Assembly: GCA_020137815.1 (NCBI GenBank) | Contig: CM035359.1 | Location: 7,990,882 to 8,054,881, forward strand | Source of the DNA: Hormiphora californensis | Lineage: Eukaryota; Ctenophora; Tentaculata; Cydippida; Pleurobrachiidae | Direction of reading: 5' to 3' | DNA: 64,000 nucleotides | Part shown: positions 34,291 to 44,765 of the stretch, piece after piece | Numbering within the stretch: position 1 is the first letter of the stretch | Layout of the letters: every line of letters starts with the position of its first letter | Program-made: the position numbers and the translations under genes | Notes under the pieces: generated by a model | Database searches by the model: none | What the model saw: the letters and a program-made list of their open reading frames with translations, nothing else | What the model was told of the DNA's origin: nothing

Positions 34291-34682
34291 GGCAATTTCT
34301 CATTTGCGGCATACGGCGTCTAGACGGCGTCTAGACGGTATACCGTCTGGACGGGTTTCGGTGAAATCAGCTAAAAACGGTACCGAAAGTGCTTGAGACG
34401 GGTTATAGACGGTATCAGACGGTCTCTAGACGGGTTATAGACGGTATCAGACGGTGTTGCGACGGTATCAGACGGTCTCTAGACGGTGTCTAGACGGTAC
34501 CGTCCCGGCGTCTGGACGGCGTCTGGATGGTGTCTAGACGGTATCCGTCCGAAATTGAGACGGCACGTCTGAAAATTGTATCAGACGTTGAGACGGACTT
34601 TTAGAACTCCGTCTGTATTTCAGACGGAGTTTTAAAAGTACGTCTCAACGCAGTCTAAAGGAAAATCGATGAAAGTACCGTC

Positions 34683-35215
34683 TAGACAACGTCTCAACTG
34701 AAACCGGTCAACATACCGTCTAAACAACGTCTAGACAACGTCTAAACAGAATCTCGCGATTCAGTTTCAAATACCGTCTAGACAACTTCTCCAGCAATTT
34801 CGATAAGAATACCGTCTAAACAACGTCTAGACAACGTCTCAAATAATGATGTCTAGACTCGACCGTTTTCGAAGACAGTTGGACCTCGATTTATTTGAAG
34901 TTGGGTACGGGAGGATAACCCTTTTCCCGTCCCCGAGCATCGCGGTACGACTGTGCTACGACTGTGCTGGTTAAACACATGTGTAATTTTCATTCAATAG
35001 GCACACATCTACCACTAATTCCAACTGGCATGGGTAATCCAGAATGGTCTTCGAAAACGGTCGAGTCTAGACATCATTATTTGAGACGTTGTCTAGACGT
35101 TGTCTAGACGGTATTTGAAACTGAATCGCGAGATTCTGTTTAGACGTTGTCTAGACGTTGTTTAGACGGTATGTTAACCGGTTTCAGTTGAGACGTTGTC
35201 TAGACGCACTATGGG
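34683..35215. repeat. Inner hairpin of GTCTAGAC motifs
   Basis: Positions 34,683-34,880 recur inverted at 35,040-35,212, with a loop containing a 'gacctcgatttatttg' scrap. It occurs only beside the left arm, so the parent foldback is asymmetric. Confidence 0.75.
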
Positions 35216-35699
35216 GTCAATTCCGGTCAGCTCGCGAAATGCCGTGTTTTTGGCCCCAGAACGCGCAACAGAGCTTTAAATCTCGACCCTGTTGCGCGTT
35301 TTACACATAAAATTGGCGCTGGAAAGCGATTTTTCAGCATAAATACTGCAAAAAGTCAAAGTTCGCTTGCCCGCACCCTCTTAAATTTGGCTACAGACTA
35401 TCCAGTACAACCCCCTGATCGTTCTGGTACCAAATATGTCCACGCTCCGAATAGCGAAAAAAATCTGTTTCATTTTAAAGTTTTCAAATGGCTCTCATTC
35501 TCTCATTTTGCAGATTATAGATCTAGCTAGATGTAGAAGTTAGTATCCTGGTAGAGTGCTCGATCCGGGGATGCGGAGAGCTTAACTAGTGTGACAAGTG
35601 AAAACAAGGATTTACAAAATCAACAAATGTTTCACGCAAAAGCGATCGTCAGGATTTAAAATTGTAAACTTGTTTACTCGTTAACAGTCCTCTGCTCCT

Positions 35700-37775
35700 T
35701 CATAAAGTTGGGTGTTTCATGAGTTTAACGGCTAGATACTTCCTCTTGTGCGGACACTTGTTTAACAGTTCGCTCTTCCTGTTTATCAGGTCCTTCCCTC
35801 TGAGGATGTGGTACTTTTCCGCCAGACACAGATTACAGGTTATATTACCAGGTTCATATGTGCGAGCTTTGGCTAATAATCGCCATGTTATGTCATGTCT
35901 TATGTCTCTGTCCTTTAGTCTCCAGACTAGTTTGGACAGTTCTGTCTCGTTTTTGTATCTGTCGTGTCTGAATGTAGTTTTGTGTGTGTTCAGTCTGGAT
36001 TTAAACGTCCCCTCGGCCATTCCGACGTATTTTGACTCCTTGTTCCCGTGCTTCACAGTAGCCTCGTACACTACCCCTGTCGTTAGGCACTTTTTATTTA
36101 CGGGGCATGATTCGGCTTTCCTGCAGTTGCATTCCTTTCCCTTCCCTTCATGCATCTCTTCTGCTTTCTTCAGGAGCTTCTTGTTGGTAGCCTTGACGAT
36201 GCTGTCCATGTTCATCATGGTAGAGTAGGACAATTTTACCGTCTTTTTGTTGAAGAGCCGGTGAAATGGGTGTTGGGGAGGAAAGTGCAGTCTCAGTAGG
36301 TCGAAAAACTGTTTTCCGATATCCGTAGCCACATTTTTCGAGAATGGCGGGTTGAACCAAATGATTTTTCTCGCCCTTTTCCTCTTCCGGTGTTTTCCAC
36401 CTTGCTGAATTTTTGTGAACTTCATGTCAGATTTGTATCCTGCTTTTACCAATGCCTCTTGGTAGACATCCTTGCATTCTTCGAATTCTTTCTCCGAGTG
36501 CGATAGACTGCATAGGCGGTCCTGTATGGTCCTTGGAATGTTTTTCAGGATTACAGGTGGGTGGTTTGAGGATTTGTTCACGTAGGTGGTGTTGCTATTG
36601 GGTTTCCGGAATGGTTTGAAGGTTCCTGTCTCTGCGTTGAGAGTGACGTCCAGTATATTCACAATTTTTCCCACTTGTTCCACCGTTATTTTCATTCCGT
36701 TGTTCTTGAATAGCCGGTGCAGGTGTTTTTCAATTCGGTTTAAAAGTGGTCCGTTGCTGTTGTTGATGTATATCAACCCATCGTCTCTGTACATTCCGCT
36801 GTGGCAACCCTCGTGGTTTGATTCTAGGTAGTTCTGGATTTGCTGTAGCAGGTATATTCCTACCAGGTCAGATGCTTCAGCTCCATCTAGTGCACCCATG
36901 GTAATATCGAAATTTTTGTCTTTTTTCCTCCACACTTTGTTGTCACTGAACAGTACGCTCTTCCTGCATGCCTTAATCACCTCAACATGTTCTGGTGGTA
37001 TGTCTGTTAGTGATTTTGCACTCTCTATTGCTCTGTCCATGAGATTTTCGGAGATTGATGGGTAGAACTCGGCAATATCAAATTGGAGTAATGATGCTTT
37101 TTCTGGTTTCGGATTTCCTTCGTGCCTTTTTTGAAACCATGATAGCAGTTGTTGGGTGCTGATCCATTGGGATACTCCGGATTTCCTCTTTACTTCTTTG
37201 ATTATGCCTTCCAGAATTAGCTTGCTGGCTTTTCCCAGTTGGTTTGAAGATGGGTTTATTAGCCTGCATTTGGGAGCATTCTGGAACCCTTCTTTGTGGT
37301 CTTTGACCGATATGAATGCTGGTGCCTCGCTGTGGCATTCTATTCGGTCCTCAATTTTCAGTGTCCTGGCTTGGTTGCAAATCTCTTGGTTGATCTTTTG
37401 TAGATTGTTGTCATTGTCAATTTTGTAGTCTTTTGTAATTGTGTTGGTCAGTAGTTGTCTGTAGTCAGTCAAGCTCACACTGTACCTGTTCTGTGTTTTA
37501 TCTGCGTTGAGGATGATGTTCTTAGTCTCTCTGATCTTTTTTGCCTCCTTCCCCATTTCCAGTAGCGTTGGGTCTTGAACTTTCCGGAATTCTATATTCC
37601 CTATGAGATGGTATACATCCCGTTCAAAGGGCTTTAGAAGATCGTGTATGGGAGGAGTTTTTGTAGATTTCAGGATTTTTTTGAACTTTGTTCCTTCTTG
37701 GTCTTGGTCTTGGTCCGTGGTTTCCTCCTCACTTTTTCTTTCGCTCCAAAAAGCTTTCCATCTTATGTTCTTCAA
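35700..37775 (-). CDS. Penelope-like RT/GIY-YIG protein, left copy (5'-truncated)
   Basis: 690 codons match the right copy without visible change from its residue 36 on. The frame is open further upstream to a TAG in the copied end segment, but it has no ATG near the position where the N-terminus should be. The first 35 residues have been replaced by the duplicated end segment. The RT motifs, YRDD and GIY-YIG residues are all present, so the enzyme core is intact even though the copy lacks its own start. Confidence 0.85.
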   Translation of the reverse strand: MKNIRWKAFWSERKSEEETTDQDQDQEGTKFKKILKSTKTPPIHDLLKPFERDVYHLIGNIEFRKVQDPTLLEMGKEAKKIRETKNIILNADKTQNRYSVSLTDYRQLLTNTITKDYKIDNDNNLQKINQEICNQARTLKIEDRIECHSEAPAFISVKDHKEGFQNAPKCRLINPSSNQLGKASKLILEGIIKEVKRKSGVSQWISTQQLLSWFQKRHEGNPKPEKASLLQFDIAEFYPSISENLMDRAIESAKSLTDIPPEHVEVIKACRKSVLFSDNKVWRKKDKNFDITMGALDGAEASDLVGIYLLQQIQNYLESNHEGCHSGMYRDDGLIYINNSNGPLLNRIEKHLHRLFKNNGMKITVEQVGKIVNILDVTLNAETGTFKPFRKPNSNTTYVNKSSNHPPVILKNIPRTIQDRLCSLSHSEKEFEECKDVYQEALVKAGYKSDMKFTKIQQGGKHRKRKRARKIIWFNPPFSKNVATDIGKQFFDLLRLHFPPQHPFHRLFNKKTVKLSYSTMMNMDSIVKATNKKLLKKAEEMHEGKGKECNCRKAESCPVNKKCLTTGVVYEATVKHGNKESKYVGMAEGTFKSRLNTHKTTFRHDRYKNETELSKLVWRLKDRDIRHDITWRLLAKARTYEPGNITCNLCLAEKYHILRGKDLINRKSELLNKCPHKRKYLAVKLMKHPTL

Positions 37776-37887
37776 GAACAGGTCTCCGCATCCCCGGATC
37801 GAGCACTCTACCAGGATACTAACTTCTACATCTAGCTAGTAACAGCTCCTACCAACCGGCAGTCGAGCACTTTTACAGTTATCAACG

Positions 37888-40065
37888 ATGATCCTGGACA
37901 AACTGAAGCTCCAGTTCAACGGCAAAGATATACCTCTTCCCTCCAAAGAGCAATACATGAAAAAACTGATCACTCAAACAGAAAAGTTCTTGAAGAACAT
38001 AAGATGGAAAGCTTTTTGGAGCGAAAGAAAAAGTGAGGAGGAAACCACGGACCAAGACCAAGACCAAGAAGGAACAAAGTTCAAAAAAATCCTGAAATCT
38101 ACAAAAACTCCTCCCATACACGATCTTCTAAAGCCCTTTGAACGGGATGTATACCATCTCATAGGGAATATAGAATTCCGGAAAGTTCAAGACCCAACGC
38201 TACTGGAAATGGGGAAGGAGGCAAAAAAGATCAGAGAGACTAAGAACATCATCCTCAACGCAGATAAAACACAGAACAGGTACAGTGTGAGCTTGACTGA
38301 CTACAGACAACTACTGACCAACACAATTACAAAAGACTACAAAATTGACAATGACAACAATCTACAAAAGATCAACCAAGAGATTTGCAACCAAGCCAGG
38401 ACACTGAAAATTGAGGACCGAATAGAATGCCACAGCGAGGCACCAGCATTCATATCGGTCAAAGACCACAAAGAAGGGTTCCAGAATGCTCCCAAATGCA
38501 GGCTAATAAACCCATCTTCAAACCAACTGGGAAAAGCCAGCAAGCTAATTCTGGAAGGCATAATCAAAGAAGTAAAGAGGAAATCCGGAGTATCCCAATG
38601 GATCAGCACCCAACAACTGCTATCATGGTTTCAAAAAAGGCACGAAGGAAATCCGAAACCAGAAAAAGCATCATTACTCCAATTTGATATTGCCGAGTTC
38701 TACCCATCAATCTCCGAAAATCTCATGGACAGAGCAATAGAGAGTGCAAAATCACTAACAGACATACCACCAGAACATGTTGAGGTGATTAAGGCATGCA
38801 GGAAGAGCGTACTGTTCAGTGACAACAAAGTGTGGAGGAAAAAAGACAAAAATTTCGATATTACCATGGGTGCACTAGATGGAGCTGAAGCATCTGACCT
38901 GGTAGGAATATACCTGCTACAGCAAATCCAGAACTACCTAGAATCAAACCACGAGGGTTGCCACAGCGGAATGTACAGAGACGATGGGTTGATATACATC
39001 AACAACAGCAACGGACCACTTTTAAACCGAATTGAAAAACACCTGCACCGGCTATTCAAGAACAACGGAATGAAAATAACGGTGGAACAAGTGGGAAAAA
39101 TTGTGAATATACTGGACGTCACTCTCAACGCAGAGACAGGAACCTTCAAACCATTCCGGAAACCCAATAGCAACACCACCTACGTGAACAAATCCTCAAA
39201 CCACCCACCTGTAATCCTGAAAAACATTCCAAGGACCATACAGGACCGCCTATGCAGTCTATCGCACTCGGAGAAAGAATTCGAAGAATGCAAGGATGTC
39301 TACCAAGAGGCATTGGTAAAAGCAGGATACAAATCTGACATGAAGTTCACAAAAATTCAGCAAGGTGGAAAACACCGGAAGAGGAAAAGGGCGAGAAAAA
39401 TCATTTGGTTCAACCCGCCATTCTCGAAAAATGTGGCTACGGATATCGGAAAACAGTTTTTCGACCTACTGAGACTGCACTTTCCTCCCCAACACCCATT
39501 TCACCGGCTCTTCAACAAAAAGACGGTAAAATTGTCCTACTCTACCATGATGAACATGGACAGCATCGTCAAGGCTACCAACAAGAAGCTCCTGAAGAAA
39601 GCAGAAGAGATGCATGAAGGGAAGGGAAAGGAATGCAACTGCAGGAAAGCCGAATCATGCCCCGTAAATAAAAAGTGCCTAACGACAGGGGTAGTGTACG
39701 AGGCTACTGTGAAGCACGGGAACAAGGAGTCAAAATACGTCGGAATGGCCGAGGGGACGTTTAAATCCAGACTGAACACACACAAAACTACATTCAGACA
39801 CGACAGATACAAAAACGAGACAGAACTGTCCAAACTAGTCTGGAGACTAAAGGACAGAGACATAAGACATGACATAACATGGCGATTATTAGCCAAAGCT
39901 CGCACATATGAACCTGGTAATATAACCTGTAATCTGTGTCTGGCGGAAAAGTACCACATCCTCAGAGGGAAGGACCTGATAAACAGGAAGAGCGAACTGT
40001 TAAACAAGTGTCCGCACAAGAGGAAGTATCTAGCCGTTAAACTCATGAAACACCCAACTTTATGA
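37888..40065 (+). CDS. Penelope-like RT with GIY-YIG endonuclease, right copy (complete, 725 aa)
   Basis: The frame is intact from the ATG at 37,888. Charged N-terminus (1-80) with a QDQDQ run. The RT spans about 185-420: KCRLINPS (203-210), FDIAEFYPSI (266-275, first catalytic Asp), MGALDGAEASDL (327-338) and YRDDGLIYINN (363-373, catalytic Asp pair). A Lys/Arg patch (495-504) may be a nuclear signal. A Cys cluster (C583, C585, C591, C597) sits just before the GIY-YIG domain: GVVY 601-604, YVGM 617-620, Arg628 and the likely catalytic Glu646. A further CNLC and CPHKRK end follows. In this group the RT copies RNA at a target nick that GIY-YIG is thought to make. The element could be active. 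Confidence 0.9.
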   Translation: MILDKLKLQFNGKDIPLPSKEQYMKKLITQTEKFLKNIRWKAFWSERKSEEETTDQDQDQEGTKFKKILKSTKTPPIHDLLKPFERDVYHLIGNIEFRKVQDPTLLEMGKEAKKIRETKNIILNADKTQNRYSVSLTDYRQLLTNTITKDYKIDNDNNLQKINQEICNQARTLKIEDRIECHSEAPAFISVKDHKEGFQNAPKCRLINPSSNQLGKASKLILEGIIKEVKRKSGVSQWISTQQLLSWFQKRHEGNPKPEKASLLQFDIAEFYPSISENLMDRAIESAKSLTDIPPEHVEVIKACRKSVLFSDNKVWRKKDKNFDITMGALDGAEASDLVGIYLLQQIQNYLESNHEGCHSGMYRDDGLIYINNSNGPLLNRIEKHLHRLFKNNGMKITVEQVGKIVNILDVTLNAETGTFKPFRKPNSNTTYVNKSSNHPPVILKNIPRTIQDRLCSLSHSEKEFEECKDVYQEALVKAGYKSDMKFTKIQQGGKHRKRKRARKIIWFNPPFSKNVATDIGKQFFDLLRLHFPPQHPFHRLFNKKTVKLSYSTMMNMDSIVKATNKKLLKKAEEMHEGKGKECNCRKAESCPVNKKCLTTGVVYEATVKHGNKESKYVGMAEGTFKSRLNTHKTTFRHDRYKNETELSKLVWRLKDRDIRHDITWRLLAKARTYEPGNITCNLCLAEKYHILRGKDLINRKSELLNKCPHKRKYLAVKLMKHPTL

Positions 40066-40759
40066 AGGAGCAGAGGACTGTTAACGAGTAAACAAGTTTA
40101 CAATTTTAAATCCTGACGATCGCTTTTGCGTGAAACATTTGTTGATTTTGTAAATCCTTGTTTTCACTTGTCATACTAGCAGATTATAGATCCAAGTTTG
40201 GTCTCATTTTGTGTGCCAAACGATGGACCACATGTTAGACCCGTTTTCATGGCCATTAGACATCACACGCATTCATAGCGGCGTCTGTTTTGAGTGGCAT
40301 TTCCTGCGCTAAAAACGGCATATTTTCGCGAGCCTAACCGGAAAAACGCGCGTTTTGACCCCATAGTGAGACGGTACTTTCATCGATTTTCCTTTAGACT
40401 GCGTTGAGACGTACTTTTAAAACTCCGTCTGAAATACAGACGGAGTTCTAAAAGTCCGTCTCAACGTCTGGTACAATTTTCAGACGTGCCGTCTCAATTT
40501 CGGACGGATACCGTCTAGACACCGTCCAGACGCCGTCCAGACGCCGGGACGGTACCGTCTAGAGACCGTCTGATACCGTCGCAACACCGTCTGATACCGT
40601 CTATAACCCGTCTAGAGACCGTCTGATACCGTCTATAACCCGTCTCAAGCACTTTCGGTACCGTTTTTAGCTTATTTCACCGAAACCCGTCCAGACGGTA
40701 TACCGTCTAGACGGCGTCTAGACGCCGTATGCCGCAAATGAGAAATTGCCCTTAGATTA

Positions 40760-40911
40760 CTTCTAGGTAGTCATGTTTTTCAGAGATTTCCCAAATCGGT
40801 CAGCCCATATCATATCCATGTGGTTATGGTCATGTTACTATGGATTTTAGATTCTAGTATTCAAGAGGACCGGAAGGAGATTATCACCATTGAAGCTAGC
40901 TTTTTTTATAG
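40760..40911. other. End of intron B between the foldback and exon C
   Basis: Contains the rest of the cut LINE tail (minus strand, decayed) and, close to the exon, a T-run plus ATAG acceptor at 40,901-40,911. Confidence 0.5.
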
Positions 40912-41000
40912 GAGAAACGAAGAGAATTCAATACTTGAGAAAACGATGAAAATTCGCCAACACTCTAGCCAAACTGACACTCCTGATTGTGCTTTCATTG
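40912..41000 (+). CDS. Exon C of the C-type lectin/sushi gene (89 nt)
   Basis: A T-rich acceptor (seven T, then ATAG) and the donor GTATGT (41,001-41,006) frame this exon. Entry in phase 1 after exon B's AG gives Arg, then RNEENSILEKTMKIRQ and the end DCAFIG. In C-type lectin domains this spans the helix with conserved 'n..eEn' and the start of the core beta strand (wIGl). The other two frames fail: one has TGA and the other does not fit exon B. The end is phase 1, as exon D needs. The following intron is 136 bp. Confidence 0.78.
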
Positions 41001-41136
41001 GTATGTTATCTCTTTTCAGGTTACCGGTACATCATTACCGAAATAACCGGGCCTTGTTACTTTCTGATCGCGTGAAGCGCAATGATACACTTGCGCAGCA
41101 AGCCGAGGTTATGAGTAAGAACTATTTCCCCTATAG

Positions 41137-41267
41137 GATTCACTGACCGAGCAAGGGAAGGAAGTTGGCGCTGGATGAACGGAGAGAAAGTGACTTATAC
41201 CAACTGGCATTCTGACTCACGGTACGGAGAGCTAGATCAGCCAAACAACGGATATAACCAAGGAGAG
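41137..41267 (+). CDS. Exon D: C-type lectin core with QPNN motif (131 nt)
   Basis: The acceptor is TTTCCCCTATAG and the donor GTATGG. Entry in phase 2 completes Gly with exon C, and 43 codons run to phase 0. FTDRAREGSWRWMNG and TYTNWHSD are textbook C-type lectin core. LDQPNNGYNQGE sits at the calcium/sugar loop, where EPN usually goes with mannose-type and QPD with galactose-type binding. QPN is intermediate, so specificity cannot be read from it. The product would be a secreted or membrane recognition protein. It is the strongest single exon here. Confidence 0.9.
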
Positions 41268-41512
41268 GTATGGTTCAGGGGTAATTTGCGATTTGTGGGC
41301 GTTGCACTATAGACGCAGTACCCACGTACTATAACGCCCAATGCCATACTGGGCGTTGAAAAAAGCCTTTTCCTTCAAACAATTGTGCTAGCTTTGAATC
41401 TCAGAATCAAAATTCCAGTAATTAATGAACTATTTCAATGTGAATATCTGGTGCCTAATTATTCATTTTTTAATGAACTAACCTGACGCCTGATCCACAA
41501 ATGATACACCCA
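41268..41512. other. Start of intron D
   Basis: Shows a 'gggcgtt' inverted pair (about 41,296-41,355) and AT-rich sequence. No exon was found. Confidence 0.4.
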
Positions 41513-41645
41513 AAACAGCAAAGACAAGATGAATTCAACGTTTCGGATTTAATATCCTTTATCAAGAAATTGGAAATTGGTTTTCCAATTTCTTGATAAA
41601 GGATATTAAATCCGAAACGTTGAATTCATCTTGTCTTTGCTGTTT
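41513..41645. repeat. Perfect palindrome with 64-bp arms, hammerhead-like core
   Basis: Positions 41,513-41,576 and 41,582-41,645 are reverse complements with a 5-nt spacer. The right arm reads TTGATAAAGGAT, a short loop, then ATCCGAAACG. This resembles a decayed hammerhead core (CTGATGA, stem II, GAAAC), as found in Penelope-like end repeats. It is an inference, with two core bases off. Confidence 0.6.
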
Positions 41646-41837
41646 ACAACATACACTCTCAATATCAAGGATGAGACCTACTAAACCTAATTTCAATCCC
41701 ATCCGCCACATCCCAATCCACACTCACCGATAAACCGAATAAAACAAGCCGGAACTAAAACTAACAAAAAATGGACAAACTAGGGACATTTTAAATTTTG
41801 GGTCATATATGACCCTATCGTCAAAAGAGGTACCAAA

Positions 41838-42462
41838 TTTTACAGGAACCGACCGATTCCAAATTTCAAAACGATTCCGATAACTATCCGATTATCAAAT
41901 TTTTAACCGATAACGATAAGATAACGAATTTTCAAAATTAACTATAATAAATCATCATAAGTAGTAATCTGTATCACTTAATTATCATTTATATTCTGCA
42001 CAACACTCGACAATGGTATCTGAAGTACAACTTGTGCAAGAGCATCTCGATACTCTCTGGCTTCAGCAGCCACCTCTTGGTGAACGCAGTAGCTCTCGAT
42101 TCTGGATTCAGACCTTTGCATCACGTGATAATCTATCATTGGTATTGGTATTGGTTTGATATACCATCATTTGATATGCTGGGCAGTTTGATCACGTGCT
42201 TATTAGTGGTCTGAAATTCAATCCGAGCTCTTTAGCACGGATCGTGTGTTCGGATAATCAAGCAATAGATTCTGTTCAAAGAAACCGTCTCTACTGGCTA
42301 GTTACACATTGGTCACTGATTACATGTCCTAATTCAGTCGTCAAAAAAATCGGATTCGTTTTGTAAACTTTAACGAATACGATCCGATACCGATTCAGCA
42401 AAAATCAACGATTTTTAAACGATTACGATTCCGATGATCGGTCGGTTCCTGAAATTTCCTGA
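41838..42462. repeat. Foldback-like element with GGAACCGACCGAT ends
   Basis: 'aggaaccgaccgattcc' at about 41,840 is inverted at about 42,432-42,450, with 'aaacgattccgat' motifs inside both edges. The middle is non-coding. Confidence 0.55.
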
Positions 42463-42489
42463 AAACGGCTCCCACGATCAGGCCAATTG

Positions 42490-44765
42490 TCCGTTCTGCA
42501 TAAATATCATGTTTTATTAGTAGAGGGGTTGTAGCACCGGGAGGTAATGAGTAAACACACACACACACACACACACGCATTGAGCAAGCTCGATTTTTAG
42601 CTATTCTCCGGCTGGGTATAGGGCTGAGGTACTGGCAAGATATAGTAGGATCGCTACTGCCCACATGTCAAGTTTATTCGGATATACAAGTTTAAAAAGG
42701 TTGGGGGTCACAGGGACCGTCTAAGCTTCGCTCCCCGTTAACATTGCCTGTAACCGGGGGTCCACTTAGCTCTCATACAAGGTGGCCCATAAATTATGAT
42801 AGCGGGGGACGAGCCGTACCTCCGAAACGGTGATAGTTGTGCAAAAACAAACTACGGGAACATGCTGGAACAATTCCTGGACGACTTTTTGCAAATTATG
42901 AAATTTTTATTCAAAAGTTCATTTTTCATTCATGAACTTTCTACACGTTCATTAATGAATTAAGGACTCTAATTTACCAAGAGTTAGGCATTTTGTTTGG
43001 GTTGAATTTATCTTTCCAATGAGCACCATGAAAATCAAATTGAAGCACCAGGTCACATGATAGTTGAGAAAATGCACATTCATGATTTTGGCTCTTCCTG
43101 CGACTTTCAATCGGCTGTATCACGGCTACCTTTTGTTCAATCGTTTTAAAAATCTGGGAGAACATCGGATAAGCAAAGATCTTTCCTCACAAGAAAAATC
43201 AGGGTCAAAACTCAAAGTTCATTTTCAAGTGTTGGTAGTTCATTCCACTCATTCAGGAACCAACATCCCTAAAGTGATGAATAGTGATGGTTTTTGTTTG
43301 GCCCATACCCTGCAATGATAGAGAGGTGTAAAATTACGTTTCCGGGCTAGTTAGTGGGTGTCCATGTGATCATGATGATATCTGACACCTTTTCTGAGCC
43401 ATAATTATGGGATTTTCTCAAATTCAAGCATGTGATTTGAGTTTTTGTGATTGGTATCGTGCAGCAATGTTGAGAGATCTCATAGCACCTCACAAATGAT
43501 GATTAGTTCAATGAAAGGAGTTGATTTATGATAGAAAAGATTAAAACAGACGTAAAAATGAACTAAACGATAATTTTAAATCATAAATCAACTCATTTCA
43601 TTGAACTGATCATCATTTTTGAGGTGCTATGAGATCTCTCAACATTGCTGCACGATACCAATCACAAAACTCAAATCACATGCTTGAATTTGAGAAAATC
43701 CCTTAATTATGGCTCAGAAAAGGTGTCAGATATCATCATGATCACATGGACACCCACTAACTAGCCCGGAAACGTAATTTTACACCTCTCTATCATTGCA
43801 GGGTATGGGCCAAACAAAAACCATCACTTTTCATCACTTAAGGGATGTTGGTTCCTGAATGAGTGGAATGAACTACCAACACTTGAAAATGAACTTTGAG
43901 TTTTGACCCTGATTTTTCTTGTGAGGAAAGATCTTTGCTTATCCGATGTTCTCCCAGATTTTTTAAAACGATTGAACAAAAGGTAGCCGTGATACAGCCG
44001 ATTGAAAGTCGCAGGAAGAGCCAAAATCATGAATGTGCATTTTCTCAACTGCCATGTGACCTGGTGCTTCAATTTGATTTTCATGGTGCTCATTGGAAAG
44101 ATAAATTCAACCCAAACAAAATGCCTAACTCTTGGTAAATTAGAGTCCTTAATTCATTAATGAACGTGTAGAAAGTTCATGAATGAAAAATGAACTTTTG
44201 AATAAAAATTTCATAATTTGCAAAAAGTCGTCCAGGAATTGTTCCAGCATGTTCCCGTAGTTTGTTTTTGCGCAACTATCACCGTTTCGGAGGTACGGCT
44301 CGTCCCCCGCTATCATAATTTATGGGCCACCTACTCGGCCATTACTCCCAACCACTAGTAGTGGTTTTCAGTACCTCTTATACTGGTAAATCCGTATAGA
44401 AACAATCCTTGTGTTTTAATAGCGATCACTCCGTATATCTTGCACTGACCCAGTATTACCACACATTAATTGTGCAATTGGCACTATGGGATTTCTCCAC
44501 TGCGGCCGGCACTGTGAGTAATCAGCCACTATATAAGCTACATCTTGGTTGCTAACCAGTCAATACATTAGTAGAGGGGTTGTAGCACCGGGAGGTAATG
44601 AGTAAACACACACACACACGCATTGAGCAAGCTCATTTTAATGAAGCCCCTCCAGAAAGCTCCCTGTGACCCCCAACCTTTTTAAACTTGTATATCCGAA
44701 TAAACTTGACATGTGGGCAGTAGCGATCCTACTATATCTTGCCAGTACCTCAGCCCTATACCCTC
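42490..44765. repeat. Outer duplicated/inverted frame around the 42.78-kb foldback
   Basis: 'agaggggttgtagcaccggg' through a short (CA)n and GCATTGAGCAAGCTC occur directly at 42,520-42,590 and 44,574-44,633. Positions 42,600-42,720 recur inverted at 44,655-44,765. A small (GT)n follows at about 44,769-44,783. Confidence 0.75.
42781..44331. mobile_element. Foldback element, 1.55 kb, about 770-bp arms
   Basis: The ends start GGTGGCCCATAAATTATGAT and the arms meet near 43,556 with almost no loop. The paired ORFs (84/89 and 63/80 codons) mirror the arms. No transposase and no clear target duplication were found. Confidence 0.85.

Larger units (their letters stand above)
35524..40179. mobile_element. 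Head-to-head Penelope-like element pair, 13-bp target duplication
   Basis: CAGATTATAGATC occurs at 35,511-35,523 and 40,180-40,192, which marks a single insertion. Arms 35,585-37,779 and 37,986-40,179 (about 2,195 bp each) are near-identical inverted copies. The 206-bp centre contains an inverted copy (37,787-37,843) of the extra end segment 35,524-35,582, plus the 5' part found only in the right copy. Penelope-like elements are known to carry end repeats in direct or inverted orientation and to insert as partial dimers. Confidence 0.85.
34291..40750. mobile_element. MULE-like foldback element, 6.46 kb, 9-bp target duplication
   Basis: CTTAGATTA flanks both ends (34,282-34,290 and 40,751-40,759). 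The ends start GGCAATTTCTCATTTGCGG. The arms 34,291-34,682 and 40,372-40,750 are filled with GACGGTATC/GTCTAGACGG motifs, many of them self-complementary. A 9-bp duplication and long inverted ends fit Mutator-like elements, but no transposase is present. It was later invaded by the Penelope-like pair at 35,524-40,179. Confidence 0.75.

Noticed and set aside
35719-40046. 169-, 90-, 86- and 81-codon frames around the Penelope copies
   Set aside because: Shadows of the RT/GIY-YIG ORF, each appearing twice because of the inverted copies.
43064-44138. Paired 63-89 codon frames on both strands
   Set aside because: They are mirror translations of the two arms of the 42,781-44,331 foldback.
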